64,000 bases of DNA. It comes from Vibrio sp. SCSIO 43137 (GTDB lineage Bacteria; Pseudomonadota; Gammaproteobacteria; Enterobacterales; Vibrionaceae). The stretch is taken from the NCBI RefSeq assembly GCF_028201475.1, contig NZ_CP116384.1, forward strand, positions 1-64,000, given 5' to 3'. Below are positions 53,683 through 62,768 of this stretch, piece by piece (positions within the stretch are counted from its first letter, which is position 1; the number at the start of each line of letters is the position of its first letter). A program made the translations under genes and the position numbers. The notes under the pieces were generated by a model. It did no database searches. It was not told the origin of the DNA and was given only the letters and a program-made list of their open reading frames with translations.

Positions 53683-54858
53683 ATGCAATTTTTCCAAGGT
53701 TATAAGCGTCCGGACGGACAGGTTGGTATCCGCAACCACATTATGATTCTGGCCATTGATGAGTGTGCTGAAGGTATTGCTCAGGCGATCAAACAGAAAG
53801 TACCTGAGTGTGTGGTTGTAACTAACCATTACACCTGCATGTATGGCGGTAACGAAGAGATGGTGAACACCATGATTGGTGCGGCACTGAACCCCAATGT
53901 TGCCGGTGTGCTTGTGCTGAATATGGGCTGCGGAAGTATCGACCCTGCATTGGTTATCGATCCGATTAAACAGGCAGAAAAGCCGGTGTTTAATCTTTCC
54001 ATCATCAAGTCGCGTGGTACCCGTCAAACCATTAATGATGGCATTCAGCTTGCCAATGAGCTGGTCAGTATTGCCGGAAAAGTGAAACCGGAACCGACGC
54101 CAATTTCCAGACTGGTTGTTGGTATCAAGTGCGGTGGATCAGATACCAGCTCAGGTATCGCCTCTAACCCTGCCGTCGGTAATGCGGCCGATCAACTGGT
54201 GGACTTAGGTGCGACCTGTGTTGCCGGTGAGCTTATCGAATTGATTACCTGCGAAGACATTCTGCGCGAGCGTGCGGTAACGGATGAAGTGGCGGACAAG
54301 ATTGAACGTCTGATTATGGAAGAAGAGCGTCGCTGGCATATTGAAGGCACCGACGTGGAAACCATGAGTATTGGTAACAGCGTTGGCGGGCTGACCACAC
54401 TGGAAGAGAAAGCACTAGGCGCCCTGCACAAAACCGGTACCCGCCCGATTCAGGACGTACTTGAGATTAATCCTCAGGGTATCCAGAAACCAACCACTGC
54501 CGGATTTTACCTTTCAGAAGCGACCCACCTATGTGGCGGCTCAGGCATGCACTTCGCCGCACTGGGTGCTCAGGTGATCCTCTGGACTACAGGTGGTGCA
54601 GGATTTAACAACCCAATTGTGCCTGTTGTACGTGTCAGCGGTAATGCGGCTCAGATTACTGAAGATATCGATGTGGATGTCAGCGGAATTATGTCTGCGC
54701 AGCAGAGTGTTATTGAAGGCGGCGATGCCGTTATCGAGTGCCTGAACAAGGTGGTTCAGGGTGAGAAATCAGCCATCGAAGATGTGGGTTTTGCTTTCTG
54801 TTCTCTGTATCAGAAAGACCAGCGTCTGGAACGACTGATCTGCAAAGAAGCTGTTTAA
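53683..54858 (+). CDS. UxaA-type hydro-lyase large subunit
   Basis: 391-aa C-terminal domain of the D-altronate/galactarate dehydratase family: FFQGYKRPDGQVGIRNHIMI, NMGCGSIDP, VGIKCGGSDTSSGIASNPAVG and THLCGGSGMHFAALGAQVILWTTG. Several conserved cysteines suit an Fe-S or Fe site. With the preceding SAF protein it forms a two-subunit lyase, like UxaA split forms or SuyAB. It probably eliminates water or another leaving group from a hydroxy acid. ATG 53683 starts 2 bases after the small-subunit stop; GTG 53674 is an alternative. Confidence 0.85.
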   Translation: MQFFQGYKRPDGQVGIRNHIMILAIDECAEGIAQAIKQKVPECVVVTNHYTCMYGGNEEMVNTMIGAALNPNVAGVLVLNMGCGSIDPALVIDPIKQAEKPVFNLSIIKSRGTRQTINDGIQLANELVSIAGKVKPEPTPISRLVVGIKCGGSDTSSGIASNPAVGNAADQLVDLGATCVAGELIELITCEDILRERAVTDEVADKIERLIMEEERRWHIEGTDVETMSIGNSVGGLTTLEEKALGALHKTGTRPIQDVLEINPQGIQKPTTAGFYLSEATHLCGGSGMHFAALGAQVILWTTGGAGFNNPIVPVVRVSGNAAQITEDIDVDVSGIMSAQQSVIEGGDAVIECLNKVVQGEKSAIEDVGFAFCSLYQKDQRLERLICKEAV

Positions 54859-54881
54859 ACCAAATTCCTTTAAAAACGGAG

Positions 54882-54904
54882 CTCTTGCCGAAGTATCGCA
54901 AGAG
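54882..54904 (+). other. Intercistronic hairpin
   Basis: CTCTTGC / GCAAGAG, perfect 7-bp stem between the lyase and the enolase-superfamily gene. No T run; it may tune relative expression. Confidence 0.5.
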
Positions 54905-54915
54905 AAAACAAAACC

Positions 54916-56037
54916 ATGAAAATAACAGATATTGAAGTGATATGTTTGCGCGTCCCCGAAGCTCACGAAGAGTGTGAGTGGGGCGAAGATGCGGTCATCG
55001 TAAAGGTACATACCGATCAGGGTATTACCGGACTCGGTGAAGCTGACAGCTCTCCGGCTGTGGTTCGTGCCTGCATTGAAACCACCAATTCAAACCTTTA
55101 CTGCTACGGCCTGAAAGAGCTGCTGTTGGGTGAAAACCCGCTGGAGATCGAAAAGCTGTGGAACAAGATGTACTGGGCGTCGAACTACTTTGGCCGCCGT
55201 GGTGCAGGCATTCATGCCATCAGTGCTATTGATATTGCATTGTGGGATATCGCCGGACAGTTCTACGGTGTGCCGGTTCATACCCTGCTGGGCGGTAAAT
55301 ACCGTGACCAGATCCGAGCCTACGGTACCTTTATTCCGGCCAGCAAACCGGAAGATAACCGCGCTATTGCGAAAGGGCTGGTTGAACAGGGCTTTACCAG
55401 CATTAAGTTCGGCGGCGGCGTATTCGGTGATGATCCGGAAACGGACTATCAGATTGTTAAGAATGTGCGTGAAGCCGTTGGTGACGATATTGAAGTTCAG
55501 ATTGATCTGGCATCGAAATGGCGTACTTCCGGCCACTCAGCCTTTATGTGCAAAAAGCTGGAGGAGTTTAACCTCAACTGGGTGGAAGAGCCGGTACTGG
55601 CTGATGACCTGAAAGGTTACGCCAAGCTTTCCAACAAAACAGAAGCGAAACTGGCAGGCGGTGAGTCACTGACTACACGCTACGAGTTTCAGTCATTCCT
55701 TGAGCACTCTCAGGTGGATATCGTTCAGCCGGATATTACCCGCTGTGGTGGTATTACTGAGATGAAGAAAATTTACGATCTGGCGCAGATGCATGGCGTT
55801 CAGCTTGTTCCGCACGGGTTTAGTACCGGCATTCTGCTGGCTGCATCCGTTCACTTTTTGGCTGCCTGTGAGCACGGCACGCTTATGGAGTACTCACAAA
55901 GCCAAAGTCCTCTCTTTACTGACCTTGTTACAAACCGTCTGCCGTTTGAAAACGGCTACGTACCTGTACCTGATAAGCCGGGTCTTGGTGTTGAACTCAG
56001 TGATTCCATCATTGAGCAGTACCGGGTCGACGCTTAA
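54916..56037 (+). CDS. Enolase-superfamily (mandelate racemase subgroup) enzyme
   Basis: 373-aa acid-sugar dehydratase or racemase-like enzyme. N-terminal capping domain (about 1-125), then the barrel. Metal ligands are Asp in VQIDLA, Glu in VEEPV and Glu in AGGESL; QPDITRCGG and PHGFSTG supply the Asp-His dyad of the mandelate racemase subgroup, and LMEYS the last strand. The strand-2 motif is KFG where many members have KxK or KxH, so one general base is altered. Reaction unknown; operon context suggests it feeds or follows the UxaA-type lyase. Confidence 0.85.
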   Translation: MKITDIEVICLRVPEAHEECEWGEDAVIVKVHTDQGITGLGEADSSPAVVRACIETTNSNLYCYGLKELLLGENPLEIEKLWNKMYWASNYFGRRGAGIHAISAIDIALWDIAGQFYGVPVHTLLGGKYRDQIRAYGTFIPASKPEDNRAIAKGLVEQGFTSIKFGGGVFGDDPETDYQIVKNVREAVGDDIEVQIDLASKWRTSGHSAFMCKKLEEFNLNWVEEPVLADDLKGYAKLSNKTEAKLAGGESLTTRYEFQSFLEHSQVDIVQPDITRCGGITEMKKIYDLAQMHGVQLVPHGFSTGILLAASVHFLAACEHGTLMEYSQSQSPLFTDLVTNRLPFENGYVPVPDKPGLGVELSDSIIEQYRVDA

Positions 56038-56066
56038 ATAACGATTACTAAATAGAGATATTTCAA

Positions 56067-57638
56067 ATGAAACAGAGAAATAGACAAATAGACAAACCGT
56101 TAATGACGATAAGTCTTTCAACGATTTTTGCCATCGTGGCCGGCCTGTCGCTGTTCCCTGAGCAGGGTAATGCCATTGCCAAAACCTTATTTAACATTCT
56201 GACAGAGCAGTTCGGTGAAGTGTTCCTGTTGTTCGGATTCTTCAGTGTCATTATCCTTGCGTGGCTTGGATTTGGTAGACACGGCAGCATCAAACTTGGT
56301 GAAGGGGCTCCTCAATACACATTTTTCACCTACCTTGCCATGATGATCTGTGCCGGTCTGGGTTCCGCAACGGTTTACTGGGCATTCGTTGAGTGGGCTT
56401 ACTATTACATGGGTCCGCCAATGGGCATCGAACCATACTCAGCGACAGCCGCAGAGTGGGCGACAAGCTACAACATGTTCCACTGGGGTATCTCAGCATG
56501 GTCACTGTACTGTATCGCCTCACTGCCGGTAGCTTACTCTTTCCACGTTCGTAAGAACCCTCAGCTAAAACTGAGTGCAGTATGTGAAAGTATCCTTGGC
56601 CGTTACTACAACCCGGCAGTTGGTAAACTGATTGATACTATCTTTATCTTCAGCTGCGTAGGTGCAATGGGTATTACTCTTGGTTTGAGTGTACCAATGG
56701 TAACGGAAGGTATTGCTGAACTGATCGGTGTGAAGAGCAGCTTTGGTATGAACGTCGGCCTGATGCTGGCTATTACGGCTCTGTTCACCATCAGCTCTTA
56801 TGTCGGTATCGAAAAAGGTATGGCTAAGCTGAGTGATTACAACACTAAGCTGGCGGTAATCTTTGTACTGCTGGTACTGGTTGTTGGTCCTACTTCATTC
56901 ATCATCGACCAGATGACCAACGGCTACGGCTTAATGCTGCAAAACTTTATCCGTATGAGCCTGTGGACTGACCCTGTAGAAGGTGGTTCATTCCCGACTT
57001 CATGGACAGTATTCTACTGGGCATACTGGATGACTTACGTACCATTTATGGCTCTGTTCGTTACTAAGGTATCTAAAGGCCGTACCCTGAAAGAAGTTAT
57101 CATCAGTATGGTTCTGGGCGGAAGTGCTGGTTGCTTTATCTTCTTCGGCGTACTGGGTAGCTACAGCATGAGTACACACCTGAACGAACTGGTGGATGTG
57201 ACGGACATGCTCTCCAATACCGGTGGTTCCGAGACGGTTATTGCGGTTCTGAGAACCCTGCCAGCCAGCTCACTGTTTATCGTTATCTTTGCGGTAATGT
57301 CGACACTGTTCCTTGCTACAACACTGGATTCAGCCTCCTTTACACTGGCCGCGACAGCCGCTAACCAGCTGGATGAAAATGCTAACCCGCCAACAGCACT
57401 ACGCCTGTTCTGGTGTGGCATTCTGGCTGCGGTACCGCTGACTATGATGTTTATCGACGCGCCGCTAAGTACCATTCAGACGCTGGCGATTGTGACATCA
57501 TTGCCTCTGATGATTGTTATCTTCATCATGCTTTACGGCTTCTTCAAGTGGATTGGTGAAGGCGAAAAGAAGGCCGATGAAGTCGCAGAGACTGAAGCAG
57601 AAACGGTAGTGCTTCAGGAAGAGAAGTCTATCGGTTAA
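56067..57638 (+). CDS. BCCT-family transporter, CaiT-like
   Basis: 523-aa transporter with about 12 helices. GLGSATVYWAFVEWAYYYMGPP and WTDPVEGGSFPTSWTVFYWAYWMTYVP match the aromatic substrate-box segments of BCCT carriers and look more like the carnitine/butyrobetaine branch (CaiT) than the osmotic betaine branch. No long regulatory C-terminal tail as in BetP. It sits 29 bases after the racemase-like gene, so it likely imports the substrate of the pathway, perhaps a zwitterion. Confidence 0.88.
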   Translation: MKQRNRQIDKPLMTISLSTIFAIVAGLSLFPEQGNAIAKTLFNILTEQFGEVFLLFGFFSVIILAWLGFGRHGSIKLGEGAPQYTFFTYLAMMICAGLGSATVYWAFVEWAYYYMGPPMGIEPYSATAAEWATSYNMFHWGISAWSLYCIASLPVAYSFHVRKNPQLKLSAVCESILGRYYNPAVGKLIDTIFIFSCVGAMGITLGLSVPMVTEGIAELIGVKSSFGMNVGLMLAITALFTISSYVGIEKGMAKLSDYNTKLAVIFVLLVLVVGPTSFIIDQMTNGYGLMLQNFIRMSLWTDPVEGGSFPTSWTVFYWAYWMTYVPFMALFVTKVSKGRTLKEVIISMVLGGSAGCFIFFGVLGSYSMSTHLNELVDVTDMLSNTGGSETVIAVLRTLPASSLFIVIFAVMSTLFLATTLDSASFTLAATAANQLDENANPPTALRLFWCGILAAVPLTMMFIDAPLSTIQTLAIVTSLPLMIVIFIMLYGFFKWIGEGEKKADEVAETEAETVVLQEEKSIG

Positions 57639-57683
57639 TCAGCGGATAAACCGTTAAGACAAACTTACAACTCGTTCAATACC

Positions 57684-57719
57684 AGCCCGGAATTGCTCTG
57701 TTCTTTTCCGGGCTTTTTT
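57684..57719 (+). terminator. Terminator of the lyase-BCCT operon
   Basis: AGCCCGGAA / TTCCGGGCT stem with T run. Confidence 0.9.
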
Positions 57720-57804
57720 ACGGCTGAATCAGCACCGTGGTGGTTAAACGGGGGCGGTTTCAGCAGAAAAAAGAGTCAAAGAGCAAAGGCTAAGGGGAGA
57801 GCTT

Positions 57805-59724
57805 ATGCTAAAAAAACTGGGATTTAAGAAACTGCTGCTGTTATCAACGGTAGCACTGGTCGCCTTATCGGTATCACTCTCTAACCTGATCACTTATACG
57901 GATGTAGAGAAAGTATTGGTGGATCAAATTGCCAGATACAACACAGAGTATGCTGCCAGTCAGGCAAGGCTGGTGGAGAACCAGCTTAACGAGAAAGTTC
58001 AGGGTCTGGAAAAGTTGGGGCAAGAGTATGAAAACCGTGCCTTTGAGGGCAGCGCAGAAGATCATATCGCCCTGACCAAGGTCATCGCTAAAGCGATGAA
58101 CCTGAACAGTGCCGTGGTGGGATTTACCAACGGTGATGCCTACTGGAACCAGACGGCGGATACCTGGCCGAATCATAAATACTATGATGATGTCACCAAG
58201 CGTAGCTGGTATCAGGCTGGCAGAAACAGTACCACAGCCTCAATTACAGAGCCCTATCAGGGCAGTGAAGCGGGCAACCAGTACTGGGTTTCTATCGTGC
58301 GGCGCACTCATAGCGGCATGATGTCGGCAGATTTACAGCTGGGCTTTTTAGGCCAGATTGTTAAGTCAGTAAATACCACCTCAGGAGCTGTTGCGCTGAT
58401 TGTAAACAGCGACTCCACCATTCTCGCCTCTTCTGATACAGAACAGTTTGAACTGAGTGGGCTCGGATTAGACGATAACAGAATCAAACACTTTATTGCT
58501 GACGCACTGAAAGCGGCCAGCTTCTCCTCTGAGATGGAGATAGATAACCATGAGATGATGAGCTTTTCTCATCAGATCCGTATTGCCGATAAGAGCTGGT
58601 ATTACATTCTGCTGCAGGATAAACAGAGTGCTTATACAAGTCTGACGGATGCAAAACAGTCGGCAATTATTCGTGTGGTTGTTGCTACTCTGGTGAGTAT
58701 TGTTCTGGCTTTTGTTGTACTGCAGCTACTGTATAAACCCATTTTGACCCTGAGAGAGACTATTATGCGTTTGGGCGAGGGGCATGGTGATCTGACGCAG
58801 CGTCTGGATATCCGCTCCGGAGATGATTTGGGGAAAATTGCTACAGGTGTTAACAAGCTGATTGAAAACCTGAATACCATGATGGTACAGATACGCGATG
58901 TAACACAACTGCTGAACAGCAACATAGGTAAACTGAGTGAACAGAGTGAGATAAACACCAATATCATTCAGGGGCATGTTCAGGAAACCGAGCAGGCAGT
59001 CACGGCTATAGAAGAGATGAACTCAACAGCCGAATCCATGGCTTCCGATGCCAGTAACACTGCCCGCTTAACCAGTGAGGCCAATGCGGCCAGCCTGAGT
59101 TCCAGAGAGATAGTAAACGGAGCAAAAGAGAGTATTGAAGATCTGCTTACTGACGTAGAGAGTGCTTCGCAGAACGTACATAGAATGTCAGACAAAACCG
59201 ACAGTATTAACGCCATATTGAGTGTGATCAGCGAGATAGCAGAGCAGACAAACCTGCTGGCGCTGAACGCGGCAATCGAAGCAGCACGGGCAGGAGAGCA
59301 GGGACGAGGTTTTGCTGTGGTGGCCGATGAAGTGCGCAACCTTGCCAGCCGGACAAAAAGCAGCACCAAGGAGATTGAATCAGCCCTTGCGGCATTGAGC
59401 GAAGGCAGTCTGGAGGTGGTTGAATCCATGAACCAGACAGAGCAACGCTGCAATACCACCGCTTCGGATGCAACCAATGTGGCTGACAGTCTGGATACCA
59501 TGACAAAGTATGTGTCAGATATCGATGAGCTGAGTGTGCAGATTGCTACCGCAGCAGAAGAACAGAGCTGTGTTACCCGAGAACTGAGCCAGAGTATGGG
59601 CACCATTAATACCATAGTGGTGCAACTGGAAGAAAACGTTCAGGACGGCTTTAAAGAGGTTCAGCAGATCAAAAAGCTTAATGATCAACTCTCGGATATG
59701 GTTAGTAAGTTTAAGCTAAGCTGA
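57805..59724 (+). CDS. Methyl-accepting chemotaxis protein with double Cache domain
   Basis: 639-aa chemoreceptor. N-terminal helix (about 9-30), a dCache_1-type periplasmic domain (about 35-285; [44 protein letters not shown]), second helix (about 290-315), HAMP, and signalling domain with tip [32 protein letters not shown]. No CheR pentapeptide. dCache_1 receptors often sense amino acids, amines or organic acids. It follows the BCCT terminator, so it may sense the same compound; this is inferred from position. Confidence 0.92.
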   Translation: MLKKLGFKKLLLLSTVALVALSVSLSNLITYTDVEKVLVDQIARYNTEYAASQARLVENQLNEKVQGLEKLGQEYENRAFEGSAEDHIALTKVIAKAMNLNSAVVGFTNGDAYWNQTADTWPNHKYYDDVTKRSWYQAGRNSTTASITEPYQGSEAGNQYWVSIVRRTHSGMMSADLQLGFLGQIVKSVNTTSGAVALIVNSDSTILASSDTEQFELSGLGLDDNRIKHFIADALKAASFSSEMEIDNHEMMSFSHQIRIADKSWYYILLQDKQSAYTSLTDAKQSAIIRVVVATLVSIVLAFVVLQLLYKPILTLRETIMRLGEGHGDLTQRLDIRSGDDLGKIATGVNKLIENLNTMMVQIRDVTQLLNSNIGKLSEQSEINTNIIQGHVQETEQAVTAIEEMNSTAESMASDASNTARLTSEANAASLSSREIVNGAKESIEDLLTDVESASQNVHRMSDKTDSINAILSVISEIAEQTNLLALNAAIEAARAGEQGRGFAVVADEVRNLASRTKSSTKEIESALAALSEGSLEVVESMNQTEQRCNTTASDATNVADSLDTMTKYVSDIDELSVQIATAAEEQSCVTRELSQSMGTINTIVVQLEENVQDGFKEVQQIKKLNDQLSDMVSKFKLS

Positions 59725-59740
59725 GATCAGCAATACTAAA

Positions 59741-59772
59741 AAGCACTCTCACGCTAGTACGTGGGAGTGCTT
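59741..59772 (+). terminator. Hairpin after the chemoreceptor gene
   Basis: AAGCACTCTCACG / CGTGGGAGTGCTT, 13-bp stem with one G-U pair, directly before the IS remnant. Confidence 0.75.
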
Positions 59773-59794
59773 ATTGAGGAGGTCTATTTTCTGG

Positions 59795-60460
59795 TGAGTG
59801 GGTAGCTTTAAAAATGGCCGCCAGTTCGCCGCCTGGGTTGGATTAACGCCTCGACAATACGCCAGTGGAGATATCAACCGGCTGGGTAAAATCAGCAAAC
59901 GGGGAAACCGGACACTCAGAAAGCTTCTCATTCATGGAGCGCGAGCAATACTAAGCAGAAGCTCGGGCAAAGACGACCGCCTCAGCCAGTGGATGAATGG
60001 CTTAAAAGAGCGTATGCACCCATGTAAATGTACCGTAGCTTTAGCTAATAAGCTTGCTCGTATTATCTGGGTGGTATTAGCAACGAAAACAGAGTTCCAA
60101 GCTTCTAAAGCATGTGCTTAGTTAGCAACACAAAATACTGAAAACCAGACAACAAACAGGAAACGGTAGCAACACAGTTAATGAAAAAACGGCATTCGCC
60201 CTGTTTAGAACCTCGTCGAGGACAACTGCTTGATAGTGAAAGCATAGTGTGTGTAACAGGCAAACAGGGCTCTTGAATCTCATTAGGGCGCTTCGCACTA
60301 AAGCGAAACAGAGACGCCGGATATATGTCAAAAGACCGTATTCTTAACTGATGCCAATACCATTAATCAGGTGAATCTTATGTAACGGACAAACGACTAT
60401 GGCTTTGTAACTAACAAACCTTCAATCTTTACTTGATTGGAGTGACCATATATGTCCCCG
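59795..60460 (+). mobile_element. 3' remnant of an IS110/IS1111-type insertion sequence
   Basis: Only the last third of the transposase and the downstream non-coding part remain. The reading frame is closed by TGA at 59795-59797, so the 5' part is deleted. The 60122-60478 stretch has no gene; it looks like the IS 3' non-coding end. The exact right border cannot be set by eye. Confidence 0.6.
59798..60121 (+). pseudogene. C-terminal fragment of IS110/IS116/IS902-family transposase
   Basis: About 107 residues of the Transposase_20 domain: FKNGRQFAAWVGLTPRQYAS, GKISKRGNRTLRKLLIHGAR, ALANKLARIIWVVLA. The N-terminal RuvC-like DEDD catalytic domain is missing, so it cannot transpose. The GTG at 59798 is not a real start, just the first in-frame codon after the break. 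Confidence 0.85.
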
Positions 60461-60478
60461 TTAAAAAGAACCAATGAT

Positions 60479-60895
60479 TCAACCGCCGCCTAACTTGTCC
60501 AGAATCTCATTTTTTAACTGCTCAGGGTTTTCATGGAGCTGTTTTGCAAAGCCTTCTGGCACTTCTGTTTTTGAGTCGTATGTATTCGACCAGTCGATCA
60601 TGGCCAGCATCATAGGTAACAGAGCTTTTCCTTTCTCTGTTAACTTATAAACATACTTTGAACGTTTCACTTCATCGGTTTGCTTAGTCACAATGCCATT
60701 GGCCTCGAGGTCAGCCAGCCTGCTGGCAAGTATGTTTGTGGAAATACCTTCACCGGCATCCAAAAACTCGTTGTAGTACTTTTTTCCTTTGAACATCAGG
60801 TCACGAATGATCAAAAAGCTCCACTTGTCACCAAACTGACTCATGCCGAAACGTACAGGGCAACCGGCCCAGTTTTTTGTCTTTTTATCTACCAT
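60479..60895 (-). CDS. HxlR-family winged-helix regulator
   Basis: 138-aa repressor or activator of the HxlR/DUF24 family: CPVRFGMSQFGDKWSFLIIRDL with its N-terminal cysteine, then ISTNILASRLADLEANGIV and the wing TDEVKRSKYVYKLTEKGKAL. It is divergent from the GST gene, with a strong palindrome between. I prefer ATG 60895 (or 60907): the longer TTG 60931 start would run over an operator half site. The cysteine suggests a redox or electrophile sensor. Confidence 0.88.
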   Translation of the reverse strand: MVDKKTKNWAGCPVRFGMSQFGDKWSFLIIRDLMFKGKKYYNEFLDAGEGISTNILASRLADLEANGIVTKQTDEVKRSKYVYKLTEKGKALLPMMLAMIDWSNTYDSKTEVPEGFAKQLHENPEQLKNEILDKLGGG

Positions 60896-60917
60896 AGGGC
60901 TAATCATACGACGTGCT

Positions 60918-60984
60918 AATTTAACTTGCAAAAAGAAAGTGGATTGACTAGGGTTAATTTAACTTGCAAAAAACAAGTTAAATT
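60918..60984. promoter_or_regulatory. HxlR operator between the hxlR-like and GST genes
   Basis: AATTTAACTTG at 60956-60966 and CAAGTTAAATT at 60974-60984, perfect 11-bp arms with a 7-base spacer. A further AATTTAACTTG half site lies at 60918-60928. The site ends 15 bases before the GST start codon. Confidence 0.75.
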
Positions 60985-60999
60985 AATAAGGAGAATGAA

Positions 61000-61647
61000 A
61001 TGAAGTTATACGTCATTGCGGGCTCACCAAACTCTCGTAAAGTACTTGCTGTTGTTAAGCATCTGGGCATAGATATTGAAACCCATTCTCTTGATTTATT
61101 TAAAGGTGATAACAAACAAGCGGAGTATCTCTCCCTTAACCCAAACGGTATGGTGCCATGCTTAGTGGATGGTGATTTGTCACTTTGGGAATCGAACGCT
61201 ATTAATCAGTTTCTGGCAGACACCGTTCAAGGTCAGGATATTTACCCGGAAGCATTATCTGTCAGGGCTGATATAAACCGCTGGCTTTCTTGGGAGTTAG
61301 CGCACTTTAATCAGGCGTTTGGGACTCTAGCTCTGGAAGCGGTAGCCAAGCCTAAATTTATGCAAAGTGAGGGCGAACCGGCAGTTATCAAGTGGGCACA
61401 AGAGCAGTTAGCTCGTTTCTCTTCTGTATTAAATAGCCATCTGGAAAATCGAATGTTTGTGGTAGGAGAGTCAGTTACTATTGCGGATTACGCTATGATT
61501 CATGTGGAGTTTTTTAAAGAATCCGTTCCTTTTGACTGGTCTCCTTACCCACATTTAAACGCCTACTTTGATCGAATCAGACAATCACCAATCTGGCAAA
61601 GTACAGCGGCTTCCAGCATTGAAAATATAGGCAGGGTAGTGAGTTAA
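61000..61647 (+). CDS. Glutathione S-transferase family protein
   Basis: 215-aa cytosolic GST. The thioredoxin-like N-terminal domain (about 1-78) carries SPNSRKV with a likely catalytic serine, NPNGMVPCL (cis-proline) and ESNAI; the helical C-terminal domain has the VTIADYAMIHVE capping motif. Conjugates or reduces electrophiles with glutathione. AAGGAG precedes the start. Expression is probably controlled by the divergent HxlR protein at the palindrome. Confidence 0.92.
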   Translation: MKLYVIAGSPNSRKVLAVVKHLGIDIETHSLDLFKGDNKQAEYLSLNPNGMVPCLVDGDLSLWESNAINQFLADTVQGQDIYPEALSVRADINRWLSWELAHFNQAFGTLALEAVAKPKFMQSEGEPAVIKWAQEQLARFSSVLNSHLENRMFVVGESVTIADYAMIHVEFFKESVPFDWSPYPHLNAYFDRIRQSPIWQSTAASSIENIGRVVS

Positions 61648-61717
61648 TCAGGTGTATGTCAATTAAATAAGCTTCTGTACCCACACACTTTGTGGTGTGT
61701 GTCCCCGCAAAAAAGAT

Positions 61718-62626
61718 CTACTCAAACCTGAAATAGACAAAGTAGGTATCGTCACTTTGGTCATTGTCGTTGGCCATCAGATAGGTGTTGTCCGATATCC
61801 GGGTCAGGCTCTCGTAGTTTTTTGTTAACGGATTGTCGATATCAAACGGCTTGATAACAGACGACGCGCAGCGCTCTTTGCAGCCGGACAGAGCAACATG
61901 TTTGAGTAGTAGTTTGGTGGTGACTTTCTCATTTTTACCGTCGACATTTGTTATCTTATCTACCCGCCTTTCAATCACAATAACATCACCTTGCGGTGTG
62001 TACTCATAGCCGGAAATTTCTGAGCTCTTGTTAAATTTATATGTCTTTCCGGAAGTGATATTAAAGATTCTGTGCCAATGATCTTTTGAATCCTGTGGCG
62101 AGGTGATCAAGCCAAATTGAGTATCGTAGGCCAAAGCTTCCAGCATCTTATTTTTGCTGTTATAGAAAGACTTTTTGCTTAGTTTTTCAGGTAGTGCTAG
62201 CGGCTCTATTTCTTCCCCTTTGCTATCAAAGCGGATTATGGCCGGAGTTCGTTCAAAAGAGACCAGCAACTGAGTGTTACCTTTTATGTTGTCTTTGTCA
62301 TTCTGTAGTGCCAGCCCTTCACTATCAATCTTCCCTAAAAAGTAGGGTCTAAGCTGGTAATGGTGTAGCACCTTCAGTTGCGTAATCCGTTGTTTACCGA
62401 ACCCGATTTTAAGGTGGTAAAGATCGCCCTTATCGCCGATGGCATAGAGGATATTCTCATCTTTATCGAAGGCGATATCGGATATTTCCACCAAGTGATC
62501 ATCAATCCTGACGCTCTGCAGAATACGAAAGTTGTTGTCTGCTTCTGTCTGAATGTCCTTTGGCTTCCCGGCTGCCGCCGCGCTAAGGGATATAAGTAAA
62601 GCTAAACCTGTAATTAAACCATGCAT
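61718..62626 (-). CDS. Secreted phytase-like (esterase-like) protein
   Basis: 302-aa protein with a signal peptide (MHGLITGLALLISLSAAAAG). Beta-propeller-like repeats resemble the phytase-like domain family (ISDIAFDKDENILYAIGDKGDLY, SEGLALQND, LEALAYDTQFGLITSPQD). Activity unproven. ATG 62626 gives a good signal peptide, whereas the TTG 62665 start would add a charged tail. Confidence 0.65.
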   Translation of the reverse strand: MHGLITGLALLISLSAAAAGKPKDIQTEADNNFRILQSVRIDDHLVEISDIAFDKDENILYAIGDKGDLYHLKIGFGKQRITQLKVLHHYQLRPYFLGKIDSEGLALQNDKDNIKGNTQLLVSFERTPAIIRFDSKGEEIEPLALPEKLSKKSFYNSKNKMLEALAYDTQFGLITSPQDSKDHWHRIFNITSGKTYKFNKSSEISGYEYTPQGDVIVIERRVDKITNVDGKNEKVTTKLLLKHVALSGCKERCASSVIKPFDIDNPLTKNYESLTRISDNTYLMANDNDQSDDTYFVYFRFE

Positions 62627-62768
62627 ATGTTTGTTGTTATCTCTTTTAGATCCCTGTTTAAGCAAGTGTTTTAGGGCTTTGTTCTGCCTTGCTTATATAA
62701 CTGTGCCTGTATGTTCCTGAACTTCACTATAGACGAACTTATTCACATATTTCCAGTGGATAGAGTTT

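Noticed and set aside
53339..54858. Naming these genes suyA/suyB (sulfolactate sulfo-lyase)
   Set aside because: The two-subunit layout fits, but the same split occurs in other UxaA-family lyases, and no sulfite-handling gene is nearby.
58980..59615. A 211-codon antisense ORF opposite the chemoreceptor signalling domain
   Set aside because: It mirrors a conserved, repetitive coding region (the MCP signalling hairpin) and has serine/leucine-rich composition typical of a shadow frame; no ribosome site.
61680..61712. ACACAC..GTGTGT stretch after the GST gene as a terminator
   Set aside because: The stem is short and imperfect and there is no clear T run; kept out of the feature list.
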